Shown: positions 1 through 11,756, counted from the first letter of the stretch. The stretch: DNA of 64,000 bases from Symsagittifera roscoffensis (GCF_963678635.1 NC_087064.1:66395548-66459547); one strand, 5' to 3'. Notes: generated by a model not told the origin, from the letters alone. Numbers and translations are program-made.

Positions 1-1
1 G

Positions 2-655
2 ATTGAGATGCTGGAAGACAAAAAGTTAAAATTTGATCAACTTAAGGAATACAAAACCTCAATTGTACAATTTGTGAATGGACAAAAAACATTGTCCAAT
101 GAACTGAAAGAGCTATTCGACACTGAATGGATTCAAACGATTGGCACAGACAGGAACAGGAACTCACTGAAAAACATCAAGCTTACATTTTGTATCGCTC
201 ATGTCAAAGATGTTGAAAACAAAGTTCTATGCTCAGAAAAAATTTACCTCCAAGGTTTTCTGTTCCATATAGCAATTGGAAAAGTTTTGACCGCCGGAGA
301 AGAATGGATAAAAAGCACTTTCTTTTATGATCTCGCGAACACACGAAATAGAGATGCTGAAGTAGAAATAAAATTTCAAATGGTTCTTCTTAGTTCTAAT
401 CCCGCTAAAAGCATTAATTATCAATTCCTTCTACACAAGGGTACTAATGTCGCTTTATGCAAACCTGATATGGTCCGCTGGAAAAATTTGCAAAACCCCC
501 GGAATGGATTCATATCAAAAAATGAATCCCTTGTCTTTCAAATCTGCGTCGAAACTCTCCGCATTATTGGAGATACCGCTCGGCAGGCTGATGCAGTTTT
601 GGAATTCTCACAAGCCGAACTAAATTGTAAACGTACAGATTCAAATAAAGTATAA
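2..655 (+). CDS. MATH/TRAF-domain-like protein, 3' terminal exon (partial)
   Basis: The frame is open from the window edge to a TAA at 653-655, so this is the 3' part of a longer gene; the first ATG at 8 need not be the real start. The first ~45 residues are charged and helix-prone (MLEDKKLKFDQLKEYKTS). From about residue 58 the protein alternates short beta-type stretches and ends with the pattern W-K-N-L-x-N-P-x-N-G-F-I followed by E-S-L-V-F-Q-I. This resembles the last strands of a MATH/TRAF fold, where a 'LLDPxxGFL' turn precedes the final strand. MATH domains bind partner peptides, often in ubiquitin or receptor signalling, but no BTB, RING or protease domain is visible here. An AATAAA lies inside the last codons (644-649). 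The assignment rests on motif likeness only. Confidence 0.5.
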   Translation: MEMLEDKKLKFDQLKEYKTSIVQFVNGQKTLSNELKELFDTEWIQTIGTDRNRNSLKNIKLTFCIAHVKDVENKVLCSEKIYLQGFLFHIAIGKVLTAGEEWIKSTFFYDLANTRNRDAEVEIKFQMVLLSSNPAKSINYQFLLHKGTNVALCKPDMVRWKNLQNPRNGFISKNESLVFQICVETLRIIGDTARQADAVLEFSQAELNCKRTDSNKV

Positions 656-795
656 GTTATAAGTTTCTGGTTTGAGAGTAAATTTATTATAATTATCACA
701 AAGTTATTATTATGATTGATAAAAACCTCCATTTCTATAGTTATTGCCTAAATTTGACTTTTGAAATGATTATTTTTTTTTTCATTTGAGCACTA

Positions 796-1590
796 CTCGC
801 ACCAAGCAACCATGGATCATAATCGATTAAATTGTCATAATATTGCGAGTATCTATAAAATAACAAATCAATCGATTATAATCCATTAAAAATGGATTAT
901 AATCCTTATTTTTTTATGCCAATAAAATCCATTATAATCGATTATAATCAATTTGAATGGACTTTGTTGAGGGGTTATTTATAAAAATATATATATATTT
1001 TTTCAAAGTTATCTCATCTTCTGTTTAGTTCATTTGCTAAGCATTACGTTTTATAAATCTTTTGGCTCTACTTTTGAAATTGATTGCAGTTTAACACTTC
1101 ATTTTATTATTTCTTTAACCACAACCGCACCCCCCCCCCCCCCAGTTTACCGCTCAGCCCCCACAGTTTAACCCACACCTTTTTAGGGGAGGGGGTTAAA
1201 AAAGCAGGGATGATGTTGAGACATTGCATTTAGCAAAAGACTTGGCGTACATTTTGCAAGTTTCTCGCAAAAACAGCAAAATTTTGCAAAAACAGTTAAA
1301 TGAAATAGATTATTATCAATTTTAATGGATTATAATGGATTTTTAGTACAAAAAAATCAATTATATGGGATTATCTTGGCAAAATAATTGATTTCAGTGA
1401 CAAAAATAATGGATTATAATCAATTATTATGGATTATAATGGGTTTTTCTTGTTCAAAAATAATCGTATATAATGGCAATATAATCGAGTTCGTGGTCTG
1501 AATATTACATATGTAATGGATTATAATGGATTATTTTTTGTCTCGGGAATCCTTTATAATCAATTAAAATCCATGCACGCTCGGTGCGGG
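796..1590. mobile_element. TIR element with AT-palindromic interior (family member 1)
   Basis: The left end starts CTCGCACCAAGC. The right end read in reverse starts CCCGCACCGAGC, and similarity continues for about 36 bases through CATGGAT and TAAT-GATTA. Both ends are therefore degenerate inverted repeats. The interior is largely imperfect repeats of GATTATAAT and its self-complement (ATTATAATCGATTATAAT type) at 825-960 and 1305-1570. No coding potential was found. No clear target-site duplication is visible. The same ends, better preserved, bound the element at 61,437-63,020. Confidence 0.55.
1130..1143 (+). repeat. poly-C tract (14 C)
   Basis: An uninterrupted run of 14 cytosines in an otherwise AT-rich stretch, inside the non-repetitive middle of the 796-1590 element. 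It is a likely site of length polymorphism or sequencing error. Confidence 0.9.
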
Positions 1591-2370
1591 GAAATAACAG
1601 AATAAAAAATCTAGTTAATCTAAGAGAGTTTTTTTGACCAGTTAAATTGGTCACCAATTTTCCTAACATCTTGGTTTTAACTATAAAGCAACTAACACTT
1701 CATCAGTAGAGATTCTGCTCACACAGTTTCGATATGGCGCGTAATTTTTACACTGATAGAGAAAAGTTAAATTCAGCCAAAAAAATAAATTACGCAATTC
1801 AAAAAGACACTGTTTCTTTATACTGAAATTTTCTTGCTCTTTCGATGTTTTAAAAGTTAGATAAGGTGTTTTTGGTCTTAACCCTTTCTTGATGAAACGA
1901 CGAATCATTTGTTCACTTCCTTATGTTTTAGTATAGTTTATACAAGATTTGAAAACAAGGCTCCCCTAAAGGGACACCATTGTCATTTCCTTTAGTTGTC
2001 TAAATGCAAGGTTACACTTTGCTATTTTTCAACAGTAGGATAGCGAATGAATTCTCACAGAAAAAGTAGTAGTAAAGATCGAGTGCAGGTGCCAACCTTG
2101 GTACTTCTTTCACCCAATGAAATCAAAAATATCAAGCTTTTTACCAAGTTTTTCTGCATTTCAACCCAATAATTTTTGGAAAAGTCTTTAAAACAATTTC
2201 ACTTTGAATGTTTACTCCCTTTCCCTAGTTTTTCTGTATAATTAAATACCATCTTCGAAATTTTATTGATGCTACAGAATTACGCACTATTAAATGTTCG
2301 ACCCATGGATCTCAAATCATCTGCCCAATGCTTTCCATTAAAAAGTTTTTCATAATTTTGTTTTAATTAC
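1591..2370. other. intergenic, nothing recognised
   Basis: AT-rich single-copy-looking DNA. A 75-codon frame on the minus strand (1908-1681) has no recognisable motif. At 2083-2097 the string GTGCAGGTGCCAACC resembles the right edge and flank of the 61.4-63.0 kb TIR element, possibly a solo end remnant. Confidence 0.5.
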
Positions 2371-2497
2371 TTCATTTTCTGAGATTTTTAATTTTCATTA
2401 AATTTGGATTGTAGTTTTCTTGTCGGTTGGTGTCGTCCGGTGTCATTGTTGATTCGAAGCTAGTCGCGAGTTTTCGAATTATAGAGACGGGCAGATC

Positions 2498-2598
2498 GGA
2501 GATCGATTTTTTTTTCCATTCTACCTGGAAAGAAAAGTATAAATACCTCCCAGGTAGAAAAATTTTTCCAGGTAGAATGAAAAAAAAAATCGATCTCC
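2498..2598. repeat. long hairpin in 1.24-kb repeat, copy 1
   Basis: Left arm GGAGATCGATTT...CATTCTACCTGGAAA and right arm TTTCCAGGTAGAATG...ATCGATCTCC are reverse complements apart from a few bases. The middle contains an extra partial CCAGGTAGA, making this copy's loop longer than in copies 2 and 3. Confidence 0.85.
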
Positions 2599-2759
2599 GG
2601 TTGATCAATAATTGATTGTAATTTTCACAGTTGCGTCCGGATAGTGAAACCAAGTCTAAGCTAGTATTTAAATTTGAACATAAATATAATTCGTTATCCT
2701 TATAAAATATTACTACTAACCAATCATATTCCATCTCCAACACTGACACTTACTTGTAA

Positions 2760-2787
2760 GTGCCGAAACTACATGTAGTTTACGCAC
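2760..2787. repeat. short hairpin in 1.24-kb repeat, copy 1
   Basis: GTGCCGAAACTA, a four-base loop, then TAGTTTACGCAC. Two arm positions differ from the perfect version in copies 2 and 3. Confidence 0.7.
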
Positions 2788-3173
2788 CAGATCAGTTTAT
2801 ATAAGTTTTAGACTACAGTTGTTCTCCTTCTGGATAAAATTTTAAGAACTACTACACAAAAACCAGTATACACTAGATCTAATATATCAGATATTAGATC
2901 AATCTACTAGTTATTAGATCAATATTAGATCAATCTTATAGAAGAGTGAGAATAAGATTGGTTTTAGACTAAGAAGTTGCACAAATCTATATGGCCGAAA
3001 ATAAGATGGTGTACCCTATGGACAAACAGACGGTGTACCTTATCTGCAATTACTCTATGAGTACGACAAAAAGGTCAAAAATCATCTGGTGCGACAATAA
3101 GTCTCGAAAAAGACCTTAACTAACCTAGAAATAGACGATTAAAAGTAGAATTAGATAATTGCAAATCGCAAAG

Positions 3174-3413
3174 ATGTTAGATACAATAAAGAATTTAATA
3201 CAACTGTCTCTACGACTCAATAGATCTACACTCATATTCCGAACAATACGAGAAACACCAGGTTTTGCAAGAAGACCGAGAACAAGGCGTGAACAACGGT
3301 TAGGAAGGAACCGACCAAATCATCATATGCTAGTGAAACGAACACCGGAAGTAGAATTTTTTGTATTTAGAATCCTTTACGCAGTAAATTTAGATTTTCA
3401 TTTTTTGACATAA
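3174..3413 (+). CDS. hypothetical basic small ORF in 1.24-kb repeat (copy 1)
   Basis: A 79-codon frame from ATG 3174. The middle is Arg-rich (RETPGFARRPRTRREQ) and the tail hydrophobic/aromatic (EFFVFRILYAV). The same frame is kept in copy 2 with about a dozen amino-acid changes, but copy 3 is frameshifted. No family is recognised. It may be a decayed exon carried by the repeat or chance coding potential. Confidence 0.2.
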   Translation: MLDTIKNLIQLSLRLNRSTLIFRTIRETPGFARRPRTRREQRLGRNRPNHHMLVKRTPEVEFFVFRILYAVNLDFHFLT

Positions 3414-3742
3414 AACAGTCCAAAGAAAAATTCTTCAACCCAATGGTGCTAAATTTAAAATTCAAACAATAACGACCAATAAAAAGAGCACAAGTCGCTC
3501 CCCCCAAAATCTGCACCTAATTAAAGTTTTTAAATAAAATTTTTTGTTTAATAAAAAATACAGAAATTAGTTAGTATAAAAATTTATTGTTGGTTTCACT
3601 AGTTTTAAAGCTAACTTCATTTTCTGAGATTTTTATTTTTCTTTAAATTTTGATTTTAGTTTTCTTGTCGGTTGGTGTCGTCCGGTGTCATTGTTGATTC
3701 GAAGGTAGTCGTGAGTTTTCGAATTATAGAGACGGGCAGAAC

Positions 3743-3840
3743 GGGGATAGATTTTTTTTTCATTCTACCTGGAAAGAAAATTATAAATAGCTCCCCTATT
3801 TATATTTTTTTCCAGGTAGAATGAAAAAAAATCGATCTCC
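3743..3840. repeat. long hairpin in 1.24-kb repeat, copy 2
   Basis: Near-perfect inverted repeat with arms of about 45-48 bases around a five-base loop (CTCCC at 3791-3795). The arms contain CATTCTACCTGG / CCAGGTAGAATG and TATAAATAG / CTATTTATA. Confidence 0.88.
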
Positions 3841-4000
3841 GGTTGATCAATAATTGATTGTAATTTTTACAGTTGTGTCCGGATAGTGAAACTAAGTCTA
3901 AGCTAGTATTTACTTTGAACATAAATGTAATCCGTTATCCTTATAAAATTTTACTACTAACCAATCATATTCCATCTCCAACACTGACATTTACTTGTAA

Positions 4001-4028
4001 GTGCTGAAACTACTTGTAGTTTCAGCAC
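4001..4028. repeat. short perfect hairpin in 1.24-kb repeat, copy 2
   Basis: GTGCTGAAACTA - CTTG - TAGTTTCAGCAC: a perfect 12-base-pair stem with a four-base loop. Confidence 0.85.
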
Positions 4029-4414
4029 CAGACCAATTTACATAAGTTTTAGACTACAGTTGTTCTCCTTCTGGATAAAACTTCAAGAACTACTACACAA
4101 AAACAGGTATACACTAGATCTAATATATCAAATATTAGATCAATCTATTAGATATTAGATCAATATTAGATCAATCTTATATAAGAGAAAAAATAAGATT
4201 GGTATTAGACTAAGAAGTTGCACAAATCTATTCGGCCGAAAATAAGATGGTGTACCCTATGGACAATCAAACGGTGTACCTTATCTGAAATTACTCTATG
4301 AGTACGACAAAAAGGTCATAACTCATCTGGTGCGACAATAAGTTTCAGAAAATACCTTAACTAACCTAGAAATAGACGATTAAAAGCAGAAATAGATAAT
4401 TGCAAATCGCAAAG

Positions 4415-4654
4415 ATGTTAGATAGAAAAAAGAATTTAATACAAATGTCTCTACGACTCAATAGATCTACACTCATATTCCGAACAATACGAGAAACACC
4501 AGGTTTTGCAAGAAGACCGAGAACAAGGCGTGAACAACAATTAGGAAGGAACCGACAAAATCAATATATGCTAATGAAACGAACACCGGAAGTAGAATTT
4601 TTTGTATTTAGAATCCTTTACGCAGTAAACATAAGTTTTCTTTTTTTGACATAA
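4415..4654 (+). CDS. hypothetical basic small ORF in 1.24-kb repeat (copy 2)
   Basis: Counterpart of the frame at 3174-3413, same length and start context. Differences include changes near residues 4-12 and loss of one Arg in the basic stretch. Conservation of frame between two copies is weak evidence for coding because the copies are recent paralogues. Confidence 0.2.
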   Translation: MLDRKKNLIQMSLRLNRSTLIFRTIRETPGFARRPRTRREQQLGRNRQNQYMLMKRTPEVEFFVFRILYAVNISFLFLT

Positions 4655-4984
4655 AACAGTCAAAAGAAAAATTCTTCAACCCAATGGTGCTAATCCTAAT
4701 ATTCAAACAATAACGACCAATAAAAAGAGCACACGTCGTTCCCCCCAAAATCTGCATTTAATTAAAGTTTTTGAATAAAATTTTTTTATTTAATTAAAAA
4801 CACAAAAATTAATTAGTACAAAAACTTATTGTTGGTTTCACTAGTTTGCAAGCTAACTTCAGTTTCTGAGATTATTAATTTTCTCTAAATTTGGATTGTA
4901 GTTTTCTTGTCGGTTGGTGTCGTCCGGTGTCATTGTTGAATCGAAGGTAGTCGCGATTTTTCGAATTATAGAGACGGGCAGATC

Positions 4985-5083
4985 GGAGATCGATTTCTTT
5001 TTCATTCTACCTGGAAAGAAAAGTATAAATAGCTCCCCTATTTATATTTTTCTTTCCAGGTAGAATGAAAAAAAAAGATCTCC
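4985..5083. repeat. long hairpin in 1.24-kb repeat, copy 3
   Basis: Same inverted repeat as in copy 2: left arm 4985-5032, loop CTCCC 5033-5037, right arm 5038-5083. The only loss is a short CG in the distal right arm. Confidence 0.88.
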
Positions 5084-5244
5084 GGTTGATCAATAATTGA
5101 TTGTAATTTTTACAGTTGTGTCCGGATAGTGAAACCAAGTCTAAACTAGTATTCAAATTTGAACATAAAAATTATTCGTTATCCTTATAAAAAATTACTA
5201 CTAACCAATCATATTCCATTTCCAACACTGACACTTACTTTTGA

Positions 5245-5272
5245 GTGCTGAAACTACTTGTAGTTTCAGCAC
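5245..5272. repeat. short perfect hairpin in 1.24-kb repeat, copy 3
   Basis: Identical 12-bp stem and CTTG loop to copy 2, although bases just upstream differ between copies. Confidence 0.85.
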
Positions 5273-6090
5273 CAGATCAATTTATATAAGTTTTAGAGTA
5301 CAGTTGTTCTCCTTCTGGATAAAACTTCAAGAACTACTACACAAAATCCAGTATACACTAGATCTAATATATCAGATACTAGATCAATCTCTTAGATATA
5401 AGATGAATATTAAATCAATCTTATATAAGAGTAAGAATAAGATTGGTATTAGACTAAGAAGTTGAACAAATCTACATGGCCGAAAATAAGATGGTGTACC
5501 CTATGGACGAACAGACGGTGTACTTTGTCTGAAATTACTCTATGAGTACGACAAAAAGGTCATAACTCATCTGGCGCGACAATAAGTCTCAAAAAAGACC
5601 TTAACTAACCTAGAAATAGACGATTAAAAGTAGAATTAGATAATTGCAAATCGCAAAGATGTTAGATAGAGTAAAGAATTTAAAACAAATGTCTCTACGA
5701 CTCAATAGATATACACTCATATTCCGAACAATACGAGAAACAACAGGTTTTGCAAGAAGACCGAGAACAAGGCGTGAACAACGATTAGGAAGGAACCGAC
5801 CTTTCACCATATGCATGTGAAACGAACACCCAAAGTAGAATTTTTACATTTAGAATCCTTTACGCAGTACGTATAGAATTTTAATTTTTTAACATAAAAC
5901 AATCCAAAGAAAAATTCTTCAACCCAATGGTGTTGAACGTAATATTCAAACAATAACGACCAACAAAAAGGGCACAAGTTGTTCCCCCAAAATCTGCATT
6001 TAATTAAGGTTTTTAAATAAAAATTTTTTAAAACAGAAAATACAAAAATTAGTTAGTATAAAAACTTATTGTTGGTTTCACTAGCTTGCA

Positions 6091-7640
6091 CACAATTTTT
6101 TCTTCATCCCGCCTTCATTGTCTAAAACATAACAGCATCAATCGAAAAACTGTTATTACTCAAACCCTAAATTCAACCTTTCCTAAACTTAAATTTTTAT
6201 ATAAAGTTTGTCAAGGCTTATCCTTGTTTTCTCTTAAATCATTTTCATTTAAAAAACAGATCATCACGGCTTTCCTTGAATGTTACTTTTCAAATTAGGT
6301 TAAATTATTTTCCTTAAATTCTGATCATCAAGGCTTCCTTTGGATCAAAATCAAAACAATTTTGTTCTCCCAACCACATTTTTTTGTAAAGGTCTAACGA
6401 CCTAATATTCTCCAACCCTCACAAACGACCCAGGATTAATAGAATTTTTTGAAAAAACCAATTTACTTAAGATAGTTAGTGAAGAACTGCGGTTAGTCAT
6501 CCTTCACTTGAGACCTCCCCTTAGATATCCAGGCTAAAACTCTTAAAACTTAGTAAGTCGTAAAATAGCATCTAACGATCTACCTGTGTTCTATTTATAC
6601 CTGATCCTTGCGGAATGATTTTCTATTTTCCAATACTTGATCACAAATCACGAACTTCTAGGTAAGATTAAGTAATTCTATCATATATCAAAACCTAGTC
6701 ACGAGAAAGAAAAAATAATTTTCACGATTTGATATATTTTCTCTTCAACCCGTCAATTACGTTAATTTATGCCCCAAAATAAGATAGTCACACAAAAACC
6801 GTAAGAACTAACAGTTTAGGACAATAGAATATCTAACCCCCGAGTGATTGCATTCCTCATCCTAAAACTTATGTCAAGAGATACTCTAGGCAGTAAACAA
6901 ACAATCATAAGTTTTTGATTAAAAACGAAAGGTACGATCTTGTTATTGCACCTCACAAACAAACAATAGGATATATCAAATCAAAAAGACAAATGGGTAA
7001 AAAGACAAATACAACAAAAGAAAATTAAATTATCAAAAGAAGATTTGCATAGGAACTTCAGGATTTAAAAGATTCAAGAAACACGCAGAAACCGCTAGAA
7101 AATCAAAAATAAAATTACTGACTGAGAAGCTACATCAACACCATCGTCAAGTAAGGGAAAACGCCAAATTAAAAAATCATACAGTATTAAACCAGTACGT
7201 CTATGTAATTGGAATCAACTAATGAGACATATTGAAAGTTACACATTAAACGGTTTGTTTAGATAAAAAAATTGATCGAATATAACAAAAATTTCGACAA
7301 TAACTTAATATTCTCATTTTTATGCAACCAGAAAGTTATCCCGCTCGAGGACAAGAAAGAAATTGTCAAATTTCATTTGTATTTTTGTTTGAAAAAGGTC
7401 ACATCTCATGTAAACAAGAATTTCCCTAAAAGAATGAAACTTTAAGTTCTTGACAACTACCTTGAAGAAAAATGTAAAATAACATCAGACTATGGTATAT
7501 TTACTATGGAAATTTTTTCACCAAAACCAAACCACCCAACATTTCAAACACAAAAATTGATAAAGATTTAGAAATTCACAAAGGGCACTTTCAGTTTTTC
7601 AAATGATGTATTTTCACTTATTTACAGCTTTATATCAAAT
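6091..7640. other. AT-rich non-coding stretch upstream of the retroelement
   Basis: No frame with recognisable protein similarity. It lies directly before the gag-like region and could hold the element's 5' LTR and leader, but I could not find a matching direct repeat downstream or a convincing primer-binding site, so this is only a positional guess. Confidence 0.35.
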
Positions 7641-7646
7641 TTAGAA

Positions 7647-8990
7647 TTGAAAGAAACACAAAATGTATCACCGCTTCAAACATCCCGATACTCAACTGTA
7701 AGGTATGAATTGAATAATTTCTCAAAATTTTTGGATACAATCCGTGAAAATTTCATTAATATTGAAATTTTACAAAATGCCAAACAAGATATACAAAAAA
7801 AATTAGGATGGTTTGTAATTGTTTATTTCGTCCATAACATTGTTTTCAAAGCACATTCAAGAAAGAGTTTTCAACCACAAAGCTCAGACGACGAAACTGT
7901 GTTAGCAGATGAAACAGATAACGTTTGGAATCCTGATTGGTCTCATTCATCAATCATTAATATAAAATTTGATACTTCAAGTGCAGCAATTGCCCATATC
8001 TCCGTAAATTAGGAATATGTTGGAATAACACCAGTTACTATTGATGGAACACCTTTGAATTACAATGAAAGGTTCACTGAAAGAACAGCAAATAATAGTC
8101 TAAACCCCACATTCATTAATACATAAGAAAACTTAAATGCAACAACAAATCTTACTTAAGAAGGTATTGAAACTCCATCACAATTTGTTAATGGGGAAAT
8201 AGTTGAGACAATGCCAACAAAAACACAACAAAGCATTTCTCCTATTTATCCTACAATTACAACACCACAAAGTAAAAATACCGCATTTCCACAAACGACT
8301 ATTCAATCAACAGTATAACCTTCCGTTGCTCCAAAATATTCACAGGTGGATTATCAGACTTTTCGAATAGTAACGACACCACAACAAACCAACAAACAGA
8401 GAACATCTAATAGAAGTAAGTTTTCAGAACATAATTACAATTTTTTTTGCAAATAATAACATAGTAAAACCTCCCTATAAAATCAGCCAAAATAAATCAC
8501 AGGCTCAAAACTACAATCAAGGAGTACCACAACATTTTTCTCAATCAGTACGATTAGCAGCGAGCTACAGCTGGTCGCAGGGAAAAGGTCCAGTTTGTTT
8601 AAACAAAATATAAACATAACAAATGAACATTTTACAAGAATTCAACGACATTATTCAGAACATGAAGATTATTTTAGTCAAAACCAACAGCGATTTACTA
8701 CAAACCAACAAAACCATAAATGAAATATTGGTCAAACAGATCCTATTTATCAACCAGAAATGTTTTAACCATAAACACAAAATGAACAAACACGACAACC
8801 AAGACAAACATTTCATCCAAGACAAAGCTCAGCATCATACAAAAATGATAACTTTCAATCACAAATCCAATAAACACACAAAGTTACCAACCAACACAAA
8901 TACAAAATTAAATACCATTGTTAAATTATATACAACAATACAAAATTACAAAGACACAACTTACAAGTTTTTCTCACGTAACAAATAACG
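7647..8990 (+). pseudogene. gag N-terminal region remnant (tentative)
   Basis: The first open stretch (7647-8012, 121 codons) starts MKETQNVSPLQ and has the look of an extended structural-protein N-terminus. After the stop at 8010 the same frame remains readable for some 130 codons with only occasional stops, and is rich in Thr, Pro, Ser and Gln. A second open stretch (8623-8988) is Asn/Lys/His-rich. I place it with gag because it lies directly upstream of a recognisable capsid region on the same strand; no motif proves it. Confidence 0.4.
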
Positions 8991-10620
8991 AAGAATCACT
9001 TCAAATGACAATGAATCCATGCCTTGTGGGTAGATCTTCCAAATCTTCAAAAAAACCACTGGTGGTATTTACAGGAACAGATCCTGAATACTCAGTCAAA
9101 GATTATTTAAATGCAGTTACTGCTCACTTATTTTTAAACATAGGACCTGAGCCAGTAAATACGCCACTTTATCAAATTTGGATACATAGACGCACAGCTC
9201 TAAACCAAACCACACTGGATGGCGCATCCCAAAAATGGTTTCCAGTTTTACCAATAAATTTTAAATCAGATTGGAAACGATTCACACAAGAAGTTTCAAA
9301 ATACTCGATTTCGAACGAAATAAACAACATCAAAGAGTAACTGGTAATGAAAACCGTAGACTCCCTAACGAAACAACAAAACAACTTGCCGTAAGAATCG
9401 AAACATTGGTAAGAAAAACATACTCATTTAAAACAGATAATCAGCAATTAGAAAGAGAGCATCACATCCATCATCATTTCGAAAACCTAACATAGACTTC
9501 CGAAAACTAGTAGACAAATTAGAACAAGCTGAAATTACAATGAAGTTGGGATAAACAAAAAATTTAAATTTACACTATGTAAACAACATCCATACAAGCA
9601 CTTCACAAACAAACACGATACTAGATTCCGACACTGAACTAATTGAAAAAACTACTCAGATATTAAATATCTACGAAAAAAAAAACTTTTGAGGTGAACA
9701 ATCATTCCAAAATTGGTGTAACTATTGCTGAATGTAGAAAAAAGCAAGACAATCAGAACAAAGCTCAAAAAGATAGAGAACCAAAAAGACCTTTTTATCA
9801 ATACATGGAAAAAGATCAAATCTACCAACCAAGAATATTCATAGTACAAATAATTCCGTAAAATTACTCCCAGAAAATTATAAGAATTTCAGACAACAAT
9901 CACCCTATCGAAATAATTATCGCGGAAGATCTCCAAGTCGAAGAAATTCACAAAACAGATACAGCAGATCATATACTCAAATAATCAAAATCGAAATCAT
10001 TTCTCAAGATCAAACTCAAACAGAAGTAATTAATCGAACTACAATAGGAATCAGTCCCATTCAATTTCTCGAAATAGATAATATTCAAACGATCGATCAA
10101 GAAACTTTTCATATAATTGAAACAGGATTTGCTCAAATGAAAAAAAAAGACAAAACTCAGACAATAGATCACAAAACGAAACAAAAAAACAGATCAAACT
10201 ATAACAACAGTTACAATAGATCACAAGATCAACCTAGAAATCGAAACTTTAATTACCCATATAGACAAAGAAGTTTTTCTCAGTCACCACACAGAAATAA
10301 TACACAATAGCAAAATTAAAGTAACAGTACACCCAAACACCACAGACAGATAAATCAAGTACAATCAACTGAACAAACTCAATCAGACCCTCCCGGTATT
10401 GATAATACAGAATGTTCAGAATTACAGCTAAATCACATAAAATGTGCATCCACAGATGACGAGACCGAAACAGAAAACAAGCTTTCAATAAACGTGCTTC
10501 ACATTGAAAATGAATAGGAAATACCACTTGAATCGAATTACTATCAAAATAACGAAAATTCTGATGAACAAAAAATTGCACAAAAATTGACTGACTACAT
10601 AACAAGAACTCACAGGAAGT
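8991..10620 (+). pseudogene. gag capsid and nucleocapsid remnant
   Basis: The capsid-like part reads from about 9005 (VVFTGTDPEYSVKDYLNAV at the start, DGASQKWF in the middle) and continues in a shifted frame at 9271-9640 with RRLPNETTKQLAVRIETLV and then KLVDKLEQAEITMKL. This is the helical pattern of Ty3/gypsy retrotransposon gag. A zinc-knuckle relic follows at 9709-9744: W-C-N-Y-C is present, but the middle of the CCHC box is deleted and AECRKKQ follows in another frame. The C-terminal 9870-10,320 is Arg/Ser/Asn/Gln-rich (NRYSRS, RNRNFNYPYRQRSFSQS), typical of a nucleic-acid-binding tail. Many frameshifts make it non-functional. Confidence 0.75.
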
Positions 10621-10734
10621 TTAAGTACAAATAACATATATCAAAATACATCAAATAAAAATCAATCACCCAAAGAAAACATTTAGACACTTTCACTTTC
10701 TTAGAAAATCCGAAAAAAAATTTTCGGTCACCAG

Positions 10735-10990
10735 ACCTGGAATTGATTTTTTAATAGACTCAGAAACAGAATCAAGCATCATAAAAATTCCCACTTGGAA
10801 TAAAAAACAATTTCTACATCCAAAATTATCAATTTTAAAGACATTAATCATTTAGCCACAGCACAAAGATCCGATTTAACAAACTATGGAAAAATCCAAT
10901 TATTTCTCGTTCCCACTGGAACAAAACAAACTATTAAGCAACCCTTTTAAGCAAACATTTCATATCACAATCATAAAACATAATATCGTT
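10735..10990 (+). pseudogene. retroviral-type aspartic protease remnant
   Basis: After the gag tail a frame reads PGIDFLIDSETESSIIKIP, the position and shape of the retropepsin active-site loop, with the usual D-T/S-G triad no longer intact. The remainder is broken by stops near 10,855 and 10,950. Identification rests on this loop and on its position between gag and reverse transcriptase. Confidence 0.6.
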
Positions 10991-10999
10991 AGAATTCCA

Positions 11000-11756
11000 T
11001 TTTTTTAAACTAAATATATACCAATTTTTAATATTCTAAATAGTAAATTACATTTAAATGATAAATGATAAATAAATGGTAAATAAGAAACAAATGACAC
11101 ATCACTAACGTTCGTTCATAGATTCTACAAACAACTTTAATAAAATAAACAAAGAATTTTCTTTTGACTTCTACCCCATATACAACCAAAAACGAAAACA
11201 CCTGAAACCATTTTTAGAATATGTAAAGAACTTCTCAATAAGTCAAGTACATTTTTACAATAATGATCAAAGCTAACAACGATTATAATGGTCAGTTTTT
11301 ATGAAAATTGTCAGTTTACAACTTGAATTCATAAATTTTTTGTGGAACAATTATTTCTATAAAATAAGCAAAAAATACAAGTTCAGATATCATTTCTTTA
11401 CAAGTCTACAACAATTACCCATATAAATTAACACTTCTCGTAGTAGGACTATTTGGATATTGCGAAACAAATGCAACATTTTCTCCCACTATAGAAACGG
11501 CATATAGAGTAAACATTACTTTAAAATTATTAGATATAAGTCAGTCAGCAGTTCTTATGGAAAATTTATCAATTTTTAATATAACTAGTGATTCAAAACG
11601 AAACACAGACTGTGTTACAAAAACACCTTATTTTGAACCGATATTCCAAATTTCAAAATATACCACATTACAGCAGAATTTCCTTACGTTGTTCAATTTT
11701 CAACACTCGCAAATCACAGCAAGAATTTGAACAACTAGCAGAACTACTACCTAAAT
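11000..11756. other. broken interval between protease and RT
   Basis: AT-rich. It contains one readable patch at 11,412-11,640 (YCETNATFSPTIETAYRVN, TDCVTKTPYFEP) whose cysteines and hydrophobic start look unlike pol. It may be an inserted fragment of another retroelement ORF, possibly envelope-like. Not assigned. Confidence 0.3.

Larger units (their letters stand above)
2371..3615 (+). repeat. 1.24-kb tandem repeat, copy 1
   Basis: First of three head-to-tail copies. Each begins with TTC(A)TTTTCTGAG-like sequence and the landmark TCGGTTGGTGTCGTCCGGTG, here near 2420, and ends before the next TTCATTTTCTGAG. Each copy contains a long inverted repeat, a short hairpin, a stretch of AGATC-rich direct repeats, two GGTGTACC boxes, and a roughly 80-codon frame. 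Copy 1 is the most divergent inside the long hairpin. The left junction at 2371 abuts unrelated sequence, so the array starts here. Confidence 0.9.
3616..4857 (+). repeat. 1.24-kb tandem repeat, copy 2
   Basis: Second unit, 1242 bases, clearly homologous over its whole length to copies 1 and 3 with scattered substitutions and small indels. It ends in GTTGGTTTCACTAG and AAGCTAAC, as copy 1 does. Confidence 0.9.
4858..6090 (+). repeat. 1.24-kb tandem repeat, copy 3
   Basis: Third unit. Homology stops at GGTTTCACTAGCTTGCA near 6090, where different AT-rich sequence begins. The small coding frame present in copies 1 and 2 is frameshifted near its 3' end in this copy. Confidence 0.9.

Noticed and set aside
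1681-1908. 75-codon minus-strand frame as a gene
   Set aside because: No recognisable domain and no supporting splice or neighbour evidence.
2371-6090. Tandem 5S rRNA, spliced-leader or snRNA gene cluster
   Set aside because: I looked for 5S, U1, U2, U5 and U6 core strings and found none; no Sm-site plus donor arrangement is evident.
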